Of a DNA stretch of 11,006 nucleotides, positions 1 to 4,640 are shown piece after piece. The stretch comes from an uncultured Solirubrobacterales bacterium. GTDB taxonomy: Bacteria > Actinomycetota > Thermoleophilia > Solirubrobacterales > Solirubrobacteraceae. The translations under genes were made by a program, and so were the position numbers. The notes beneath the pieces are model-generated. The model saw nothing but the letters and a program-made list of their open reading frames with translations. It had not been told where the DNA came from and did no database searches. Every line of letters begins with the position of its first letter. Position 1 is the first letter of the stretch. The stretch is taken from assembly GCA_903830015.1 (NCBI GenBank), contig CAIKSH010000215.1:1-11006 (forward strand), written 5' to 3'.

Positions 1-291
1 ATCGTTGCCGGTGCCGCCCGGAATAACGCCGAAGAGCGGGTCCGCAAGCCTCGAGGCTGCCGCCGCCAGCGCACCGACGACCCCGTCGCCGGAGAAGGCG
101 ACCGGGACCCGGCCCTCCGTACCGGCGCGCTCCACCAGCCCGGAGACATCCGCGATGGACTGCGTGAGGCAGATCTCGGCGTCGAGGCCAAGGCGATCGA
201 TTTCCCGCCGCACCGCGGGAAGTTCCCTGGCCACCCGACCGCCGCCGGCGACCGGGTTGGCGACGATCAGGAAGCGGCGCACGCGCGCCAT
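1..291 (-). CDS. Diacylglycerol/lipid kinase family protein, N-terminal part (cut by window edge)
   Basis: The 97 residues visible are the N-terminus of a DAGK catalytic domain (YegS/DgkB/sphingosine-kinase superfamily), which phosphorylates lipid hydroxyls such as diacylglycerol using ATP. Seen: a Rossmann-like start with NPVAGGGR at residues 12-19, the nucleotide-binding loop SGDGVVG at 67-73, and the PGGTGND motif at 91-97, after which the sequence leaves the window. The family motif is normally GGDGT; here the first Gly is Ser and the Thr is Val, while the core G-D-G is kept. The ATG start at 291 fits the domain start exactly, although no clear ribosome-binding site precedes it. It lies 28 bp downstream of the SRAP gene on the same strand and is probably the third gene of that unit. 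The lipid substrate cannot be told from this fragment. The family call is firm; activity is less certain because of the altered loop. Confidence 0.85.
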   Translation of the reverse strand, partial: MARVRRFLIVANPVAGGGRVARELPAVRREIDRLGLDAEICLTQSIADVSGLVERAGTEGRVPVAFSGDGVVGALAAAASRLADPLFGVIPGGTGND

Positions 292-319
292 TCTGACTGC
301 TGGACCGGGCGTCGCAAGC

Positions 320-1024
320 TCAGAAGAGCCGTGATTCCCGGGCCGCGTCGTCGGGTGAGACCGGCTGGAGAAGTTCGGGGCCGTCGTTGGAGACGCTGTT
401 GACCCTCGTCGACACCGGCACTGCGGCCAGGCGATCGTCGGGAACGGGGGAGAGGAGGGAGAGGGCCTCCTCGACCCCGGTGCCGGCATCGAGCCAGGGC
501 TCCTCGTCTTCCTGCGCCAGGATCGCCGGCATGCGACGGTGGACCGGTGCGACCACATCGTTGGGCTCGCGGGTGATGATGGTCACGCTCTCGAGGGGCT
601 CGACGTCCGGGTCCGGCTGCCACGTAGTCCACAGGCCGGCAAAGGAAAAGACCGCGTCGTCGGGCTGGTGGAAGAACCAGGGCTGCTTCGGGGCGCCCTC
701 ACGGGCCTGCCACTCGTAGAAGCCGTCGGCGGGCACCAGGCAGCGGTGGGACTCCAGGAGCGGGCTGAACGTCCGCTTCTCGGTGAGCGTCTCGGCGCGC
801 GCGTTGATCATCCGCGCGCCGTCGGCCGGCGATTTTGCCCAGCGAGGCACGAGGCCCCAATGCATGAAGTCGGCCCGGTTCGACCCGTCCTCACGCCGGA
901 CAACGGGAATCGACGTGGATGGCGCGATGTTCCAGCGCGGGGTGACCTCGACATCCTCGGCAAGGCCAAACCGCGTTCCGAAGAGCTGCCCGGAAGCCGG
1001 GGCCAGTGTGAACCGGCCGCACAC
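320..1024 (-). CDS. SRAP domain protein (YedK/HMCES family)
   Basis: This 234-residue protein matches the SOS response-associated peptidase family across its whole length. Family members covalently capture abasic sites in single-stranded DNA through the amino-terminal cysteine, shielding them during replication, and can self-release. Seen: MCGRFTL at the start with Cys2; WNIAPS at 31-36; NARAET at 74-79 with Asn74; DGFYEW at 100-105 with Glu104; and HRRMP at 162-166 with His162. These match the known YedK catalytic set (Cys2, Asn75, Glu105, His160). The start must be the GTG at 1024: the catalytic Cys has to become residue 1 after Met removal, so the 43-residue upstream extension that is open in this frame is not real. 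The GTG lies only 4 bp after the stop of the preceding membrane-protein gene, which implies translational coupling. No LexA-box-like operator was recognised. Confidence 0.96.
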   Translation of the reverse strand: MCGRFTLAPASGQLFGTRFGLAEDVEVTPRWNIAPSTSIPVVRREDGSNRADFMHWGLVPRWAKSPADGARMINARAETLTEKRTFSPLLESHRCLVPADGFYEWQAREGAPKQPWFFHQPDDAVFSFAGLWTTWQPDPDVEPLESVTIITREPNDVVAPVHRRMPAILAQEDEEPWLDAGTGVEEALSLLSPVPDDRLAAVPVSTRVNSVSNDGPELLQPVSPDDAARESRLF

Positions 1025-1028
1025 CCGT

Positions 1029-1634
1029 TCAGTCCGCCGAAGCGGCGGCCCGGGCCTTACGCTGGCGGCGCCGGCCCCAGAGGGCAACGATCCCCAGGAC
1101 GATGAGGATCGCCACCGCCCCGATTCCCAGGGCGGCCGGGGTTGATGCTCCACCGAACGGGATCGCCACCAGCTTCACGACTGCGAAGCCGATAGCCAGC
1201 AGGACGGCAACGATGGCCAGGAGAAGGGCGATACCGCGGATGCGCAGCCAGATGCTGGCACCCGGAGGGGGGGAGATGAGCCCGGTCAGGCGGAGCAGGA
1301 AGAGCTGGCGACCCGAGGGCGCCTCCTGGCCCAGCTTCTCGACGGCCTCCTTGAGGTCGTCGGGCCGGCGCTCGGCGAGGGCGATCGAGGCGTCGGCCAT
1401 GCGGCGGATCTGCATCCTCTCCTGCGGGCGTGCCGCGGCGATCGCCTGCCGGAAGTACTCGCGGGCGGCATCGGCGTCGTACTTCTCGGCCGCCCGGGCC
1501 CCAAGTATGGAAAGCGCGGCCGACCGGTACTTCTGTTCGCGCAGGAGCTCATCGTCACTGCGCTGTTCGAGCGCCTGCATCTCGGCCATCGCCGACTTCT
1601 GGCTGATTCGAACCTGCCTTGCCTTCTGGGCCAT
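1029..1634 (-). CDS. Predicted two-TM membrane protein with helical (TPR-like) N-terminal half
   Basis: I do not recognise a named family. The 201-residue product has a charged helical soluble half (about residues 10-105). Its central part (35-100) contains Ala-rich helices such as ADAAREYFRQAI at 54-65, which resembles one or two TPR-like hairpins. Two strongly hydrophobic segments follow at about 133-156 and 167-187, and then a short basic tail (GRRRQRKARAAASAD). The basic tail suggests that the tail, and with two TM helices also the N-terminal half, face the cytoplasm. The ATG at 1634 is chosen because a TATCCT -10-like element ends 6 nt before it, and because longer starts would run into the divergent gene. 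It is the first gene of a leftward unit and its stop is 4 bp from the SRAP start. A run of seven G at 1267-1273 falls inside the gene without disturbing the frame. Function unknown. Confidence 0.85.
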   Translation of the reverse strand: MAQKARQVRISQKSAMAEMQALEQRSDDELLREQKYRSAALSILGARAAEKYDADAAREYFRQAIAAARPQERMQIRRMADASIALAERRPDDLKEAVEKLGQEAPSGRQLFLLRLTGLISPPPGASIWLRIRGIALLLAIVAVLLAIGFAVVKLVAIPFGGASTPAALGIGAVAILIVLGIVALWGRRRQRKARAAASAD

Positions 1635-1640
1635 GCGCCG

Positions 1641-1646
1641 AGGATA
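1641..1646 (-). promoter_or_regulatory. Putative -10 element of a leaderless promoter
   Basis: On the minus strand TATCCT is followed by 6 nt and then the ATG at 1634. This fits the TAnnnT -10 of actinobacterial promoters and would put the transcription start at, or within a base or two of, the start codon. No convincing -35 hexamer is present. Two CGGCCG palindromes (1665-1670 and 1673-1678) lie in the divergent 63-bp spacer and might be a regulator site, though in DNA this GC-rich they may be chance. Confidence 0.5.
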
Positions 1647-1685
1647 ACCCTGACCGGCCCGGCTCGGCCGTGCGGCCGGATCGGT

Positions 1686-1691
1686 CATCCT
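1686..1691 (+). promoter_or_regulatory. Weak -10-like element for the VOC gene
   Basis: CATCCT lies 6 nt before the ATG at 1698, the same spacing as the opposing promoter, but the first T of TAnnnT is missing and there is no recognisable -35. No Shine-Dalgarno precedes the ATG, which is compatible with a leaderless transcript. Confidence 0.3.
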
Positions 1692-1697
1692 TCGTCC

Positions 1698-2333
1698 ATG
1701 GCCACCCCAGCCGAGCCTGTCGTCACGGGACTTCGCCTCGGTGGAAGCACCAACGCCTGGGCCGGGGCAGGATTCTCCTGCGGGGCCGATGGGTTTCGTG
1801 CCGGCGACGTGCCGGTGCTCATCGAACCGGCCAGGGAGCCGTCCATTCTGCTGTCGACGCCCGGAACCTCCCTCGACGGCGCCGGCTCGGCGATGGCCGG
1901 GACGCCCGGGAAGGACCTCCCAGAGAAGCACCCCAATGGCTGCTGCGCCGTCGACCACGTGGTGGTCACCACGCCCGACTTCGGGCGCTCAAAAGAGGCG
2001 TTCGCCCAGGATGGACTGCAGCTGCGCCGCGAGCGGGAGGGGCATGGCCCCAACGGGCCCATGCTGCAGGCCTTCTACGTCGCCGGCCCGTGCCTCATCG
2101 AGCTGGTGAGCGCAACCTCCAGAGACGCCGATTTGGACGCTCCGGCGCGCGTATGGGGGGTGACCTTCGTCACTGAAGACCTCGGCTGCCTACCGGCTCT
2201 CGATCCCCCGGTCGTGGCTACCATCGGCGAAGCCGTGCAGCCGGGTCGGCGCATAGCGGTGGCCCGCGCCGAACTGGGCCTGTCCCTTCCCGTGGCCTTC
2301 ATGGATCCCCGTAACAAACCCTCCGCAAAGTGA
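1698..2333 (+). CDS. VOC (glyoxalase/dioxygenase-fold) family protein
   Basis: The 211-residue protein looks like two half-domains. The C-terminal half carries a clear VOC start (VDHVVVTTPDF at 85-95, His87 as a likely metal ligand), then CLIELV at 132-137 with Glu135 as a second candidate ligand. It ends with a conserved-looking QPGRRIAVAR block at 181-190. The N-terminal half (GLRLGG at 11-16 and AWAGAGFSC at 20-28) resembles a degenerate beta-alpha-beta unit that has lost its metal ligands. VOC proteins bind a divalent metal and act on varied small molecules, so the substrate cannot be deduced. There is no signal peptide, so it should be cytoplasmic. Its TGA overlaps the GTG of the L,D-transpeptidase gene by 4 bases (GTGA), implying coupled translation. 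It is divergent from the membrane-protein gene with 63 bp between the starts. Confidence 0.88.
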   Translation: MATPAEPVVTGLRLGGSTNAWAGAGFSCGADGFRAGDVPVLIEPAREPSILLSTPGTSLDGAGSAMAGTPGKDLPEKHPNGCCAVDHVVVTTPDFGRSKEAFAQDGLQLRREREGHGPNGPMLQAFYVAGPCLIELVSATSRDADLDAPARVWGVTFVTEDLGCLPALDPPVVATIGEAVQPGRRIAVARAELGLSLPVAFMDPRNKPSAK

Positions 2334-3067
2334 AACTCACCGCCGCCGCCATCGCCTCCGCACTCCTGGCCGCCGCCGGCCTTGCCGCCCCGTCCCAGGG
2401 ATCAGCCGCGGGGGAGCCGCTTCCGCAGACCGGCCTGGTTCGCCTCAGCAACGAACGCAGTCTCACCCGGATCGCCTACCCCGAAGAGCTCGTTCGTGTT
2501 CGCCAGCGCCCCGACCCCGCCTCGGCGGCCGGGCCACGACTGCGCGATACGACCGAGCACGGGTCGCCTGAGGTCTATCTCGCGCTTGTGGAGACCGAAG
2601 GCGCCGACGGCGAACGCTGGGTGAAGATCCGGCTGCCTGGGCGACCCAACGGACAGACCGGCTGGGTCCCGCGCTCGGCATTGGGGAGTTACCGCATCAT
2701 CAACAAGTCGCTGGAGGTGGACCGGCGCACCCTGCGCGTCAGCCTCTACCGCTATGGCCGGCGCGTCCTGCGTTTCCCGATCGGGGTGGGCGCACGAACC
2801 ACCCCTACGCCGGGCGGGCACTTCTGGGTCCGCGAGAAGCTCACCTACAGGCGCGACCCGCTCTACGGCGACCGTGCCCTAGGGACCTCGGCCTACGCCC
2901 CGAAGCTGGAGAACTGGCCGCTGGGCGGAGTGATCGGGATGCACGGAACCGGGGAGCCCGAGCTGATCCCTGGGCGCCCGTCCCACGGCTGCATCCGGAT
3001 GAAGAACCCGGATATCCGGCGCCTGTACCGGGCCGTGCCCGTAGGCACGCCGGTACGCATTCTCTAG
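2330..3067 (+). CDS. Secreted L,D-transpeptidase with SH3-like and YkuD domains
   Basis: YkuD-type L,D-transpeptidases form 3-3 crosslinks in peptidoglycan, or attach proteins to it, outside the membrane. Seen in 245 residues: a signal peptide at about 1-27 (Lys2, then an Ala/Leu-rich core ending near QGSAAG); an SH3-like region at about 45-118 (VRVRQRPDP at 55-63 and WVKIRLPG at 97-104, ending in GWVPRSAL at 111-118); and a YkuD domain at 126-245. The catalytic signature is intact: His205 in GMHGTGEP and SHGCIRM at 218-224 with nucleophile Cys221. The domain begins with the usual short strand-rich segment at 128-150 (LEVDRRTLRVSLY). The GTG start overlaps the VOC stop by 4 bases and has no Shine-Dalgarno, so it probably relies on terminating ribosomes. 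Family and domain calls are firm. Confidence 0.95.
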   Translation: MKLTAAAIASALLAAAGLAAPSQGSAAGEPLPQTGLVRLSNERSLTRIAYPEELVRVRQRPDPASAAGPRLRDTTEHGSPEVYLALVETEGADGERWVKIRLPGRPNGQTGWVPRSALGSYRIINKSLEVDRRTLRVSLYRYGRRVLRFPIGVGARTTPTPGGHFWVREKLTYRRDPLYGDRALGTSAYAPKLENWPLGGVIGMHGTGEPELIPGRPSHGCIRMKNPDIRRLYRAVPVGTPVRIL

Positions 3068-3148
3068 GCCCAGGGCCGCTCAGCGCCCTTGATGGCGGGC
3101 CGAGAGCCGCGCTGCAGAAGATCCTGCAACCGGGTGTGGGCGCCTTGT

Positions 3149-3154
3149 TAGGTT
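3149..3154 (+). promoter_or_regulatory. Putative -10 element of the riboswitch transcript
   Basis: TAGGTT fits TAnnnT and ends about 7 nt before the first base pair of the riboswitch P1 stem (3162/3163). The RNA would therefore begin almost exactly at the aptamer. The -35 region is not convincing (TGCAAC at 3125-3130, 18-bp spacer). Confidence 0.45.
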
Positions 3155-3161
3155 CCCGCCT

Positions 3162-3297
3162 CGCCTAGCTGCCGGATCACAGTTCCGGTGGGCGGGGGAC
3201 CCAATGCGAACCACGGTTCGCGGGGGCGAATCGCCGCAAAGCCCGCGGCGTAGCGGGGCACCAGTCTCGCGAGCCCGTCAGCTCACCTCGCAGGCAA
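3162..3297 (+). ncRNA. Cyclic-di-AMP riboswitch (ydaO/yuaA leader)
   Basis: The 242-bp gap before the NlpC/P60 gene contains the hallmark blocks of the ydaO/yuaA motif in order. These are a GCCT/AGGC closing stem (3163-3166 with 3292-3295); a CCGGA/TCCGG hairpin (3172-3176 with 3184-3188); the conserved GGGGGACCCAA at 3194-3204; and a perfect 7-bp hairpin GCGAACC/GGTTCGC (3206-3212 with 3215-3221). They continue with GGGGGCGAATC at 3222-3232; a CCGCGG...AGCGGGG element at 3243-3257; and the 3' signature CCCGTCAGCTCACCTCGCAGG at 3274-3294. Known: this class binds c-di-AMP, usually turning expression off, and in actinobacteria often precedes cell-wall hydrolase genes, as here. Only about 14 nt separate the aptamer from the ATG, leaving little room for an intrinsic terminator, so control is more likely at translation initiation (inference). 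Confidence 0.93.
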
Positions 3298-3309
3298 ACC
3301 GAGAACGAA

Positions 3310-4230
3310 ATGCCCAAGACGGAGAACAACGCCCTGCGCAGCCTGCGCCCGACCGCGGCCATCCTTGGCCTGGCCGTTGCGGCACTCCTCGCGCTGGGCT
3401 CCACCGCGCAGGCCATGCCAGTGGTCAAGCCCGGCGAGCGAGGCAAGCCGGTACGCGTGCTGCAGAAGTACCTGAGGATTCCCATGGACGGGATCTACGG
3501 CCCGAGCACCAAGCGCCGCGTCCGCGCCTTCCAGCGCTCCCGCGGCCTCAAGCCCGACGCCGTGGTTGGTCCGGCCACATGGCAGGCGCTCCAGTCGCGC
3601 GGTGCCGGTCGGCGCAACGCGAGCAGCCGGGGGGGAGGCTCGAAGAGCCGCCGCGGCGCCATCCGCTCGCTTCAGCGTCGCCTGGGCATCTCGGCCGATG
3701 GGGTATTCGGCCCGGCCACCAACCGCGCGGTCAGGCGCTTCCAGCGCTCCCGCGGGCTTACCGCCGATGGCGTTGTCGGTCCCGCAACCTGGCGCGCGCT
3801 CGGATTCAGCGCCGGGCGCCCCGTCCTCAAGCGCGGTCGCTCCGGCGGCGGCTCGGGAGGAAGCCCGGAGCGAATCGCACGCGCGATTGCCGCCGCCAAC
3901 CGGATTGCACGCAAGCCCTACCGGTACGGCGGGGGCCATGGATCCTTCAACGACAGCGGCTACGACTGCTCGGGCTCGGTCTCCTACGTCCTGCACGCGG
4001 CCGGGGTACTGGGCCGCTCACGGACCTCTGGCGGCTTCATGAACTACGGCGCCCCGGGCCGCGGGCGCTGGATCACCATCTACGCGCACGGCGGACACGT
4101 CTTCATGACGATCCGCACGGCAAGCGGCGTCCGCCGCTACGACACATCCGGCATGGACGACGGCACCCGCTGGGACCGCCGCGCGCGCTCGGCCAGCGGG
4201 TACGTCGTCCGGCACCCTCCGGGCCTCTAG
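3310..4230 (+). CDS. Secreted peptidoglycan hydrolase: two PG_binding_1 repeats + NlpC/P60-type domain
   Basis: The 306-residue protein has a signal peptide (about 1-35, core [15 protein letters not shown], likely cleavage after STAQA). Two peptidoglycan-binding repeats follow at about 42-95 and 112-165, each containing GP[AS]T, AFQRSRGL or RFQRSRGL, and VGPATW. A basic/Gly-Ser linker leads to an NlpC/P60-like catalytic domain at 185-306. There YRYGGGHG at 204-211 precedes the nucleophile motif [11 protein letters not shown] (Cys220), with GGHVFM at 261-266 giving the likely His263. NlpC/P60 enzymes cleave stem-peptide bonds in the wall. The usual third polar residue is not obvious; Asp278 in RRYDTSG is a candidate. 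The ATG follows the c-di-AMP riboswitch by about 14 nt, with a weak GAGA at 3301-3304 as ribosome-binding site. The repeats share an identical 18-bp stretch at the DNA level. The stop overlaps the convergent GroES-like gene by 4 bp. Confidence 0.93.
   Translation: MPKTENNALRSLRPTAAILGLAVAALLALGSTAQAMPVVKPGERGKPVRVLQKYLRIPMDGIYGPSTKRRVRAFQRSRGLKPDAVVGPATWQALQSRGAGRRNASSRGGGSKSRRGAIRSLQRRLGISADGVFGPATNRAVRRFQRSRGLTADGVVGPATWRALGFSAGRPVLKRGRSGGGSGGSPERIARAIAAANRIARKPYRYGGGHGSFNDSGYDCSGSVSYVLHAAGVLGRSRTSGGFMNYGAPGRGRWITIYAHGGHVFMTIRTASGVRRYDTSGMDDGTRWDRRARSASGYVVRHPPGL
3528..3755 (+). repeat. Intragenic repeat encoding the two peptidoglycan-binding modules
   Basis: CTTCCAGCGCTCCCGCGG occurs at 3528-3545 and again, unchanged, at 3738-3755, exactly 210 bp (70 codons) apart and in the same frame. 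The surrounding sequence is similar but diverged. It reflects duplication of the PG_binding_1 module and could be a recombination point for changing module number. Confidence 0.8.
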
Positions 4231-4574
4231 CCTTCGGCGCCGGCCTCCGGTTCCTCGACCGGCGCCCGGCCGTCGGCGGTCTCGATAACTCCCAACAGCT
4301 CCCCGACGCGGCAGACGAGCAGCCGCTCCTCGTCGACCTCGATCCAGACCCCGGCCGAGGCGGGAAATACGACGTGATCCCCGGGCGAGACCGGCATCTG
4401 CACGCCGGCTCCGGCCCACCAGTCGACTCCATCGCCCACGGCCAGGACTATCCCGTGCTGAGGCGGGGGCTCGTTGCTGCCGGGCGCGACGAGAATCCCC
4501 GAGCGCCGGAAACGCTCCGGCTCGAGCTCCTTGATCACGACGCGGTCGAACAGCGGCCTTAACTGGTGGCGCAT
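4227..4574 (-). CDS. GroES/Cpn10-like co-chaperonin, diverged, stand-alone
   Basis: The 115-residue product fits the chaperonin-10 fold: [13 protein letters not shown] at 6-18, a mobile-loop region at about 19-40 with SGILVAPGS (usual form GGIVLP), GIVLAVGDG at 41-49, [11 protein letters not shown] at 61-71, and the closing [14 protein letters not shown] at 85-98. GroES caps the GroEL ring and lets substrate fold inside. Unusual points are a longer insert (DWWAGAGVQ, 51-59) before the PGD motif, a 17-residue acidic tail past the normal end, and no groEL in the visible neighbourhood. It may be an extra, specialised copy, with the main groESL elsewhere (inference). The ATG is chosen because RPLxDRV sits where family starts usually place it and because a -10-like TACCCT lies 7 nt upstream. 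Its stop overlaps that of the convergent NlpC/P60 gene by 4 bp. Confidence 0.85.
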   Translation of the reverse strand: MRHQLRPLFDRVVIKELEPERFRRSGILVAPGSNEPPPQHGIVLAVGDGVDWWAGAGVQMPVSPGDHVVFPASAGVWIEVDEERLLVCRVGELLGVIETADGRAPVEEPEAGAEG

Positions 4575-4581
4575 GCCGGGA

Positions 4582-4587
4582 AGGGTA
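4582..4587 (-). promoter_or_regulatory. Putative -10 element of the GroES-like gene (leaderless geometry)
   Basis: TACCCT on the minus strand fits TAnnnT and is 7 nt from the ATG at 4574. No Shine-Dalgarno fits into that gap and no clear -35 is seen. No CIRCE-type inverted repeat, the usual heat-shock operator of groES genes, was found upstream. Confidence 0.45.
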
Positions 4588-4627
4588 GGGCAGCACCCGA
4601 ACCGCGACGGCGCTAGCAGCGTTCAGT

Positions 4628-4633
4628 TAACGT
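4628..4633 (+). promoter_or_regulatory. Putative -10 element of the 5'-nucleotidase gene
   Basis: TAACGT fits TAnnnT and ends 7 nt before the GTG at 4641. GCGACG at 4604-4609 (18-bp spacer) shares the GAC core of a -35 box. If this is right, the earlier in-frame GTG at 4632 lies inside the -10 and cannot be the start. Confidence 0.4.
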
Positions 4634-4640
4634 GCCGGAC

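Noticed and set aside
1025..1153. Upstream in-frame extension of the SRAP gene
   Set aside because: The SRAP catalytic Cys must follow the initiator Met. The extension would bury it at position 45 and overlap the preceding gene.
1267..1273. Run of seven G as a possible phase-variation tract
   Set aside because: It is short for slippage, it is interrupted on both sides, and the encoded SPPPG is an ordinary linker before a membrane helix.
1635..1958. Upstream in-frame extension of the two-TM protein
   Set aside because: It would cover the divergent VOC gene and its promoter, and its composition is that of a shadow frame. The ATG at 1634 has a -10 at the right distance.
3068..3148. Possible terminator after the L,D-transpeptidase
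   Set aside because: Several short GGGC/GCCC pairings are possible, but none forms a stem longer than 4-5 bp and there is no T-tract; not supportable.
3204..4562. A 452-codon open frame on the plus strand overlapping the NlpC/P60 gene
   Set aside because: Its translation is Arg/Pro/Ala-rich with no domain, and it begins inside the riboswitch. The overlapping frame encodes a complete, motif-bearing hydrolase. It is a GC-rich shadow frame.
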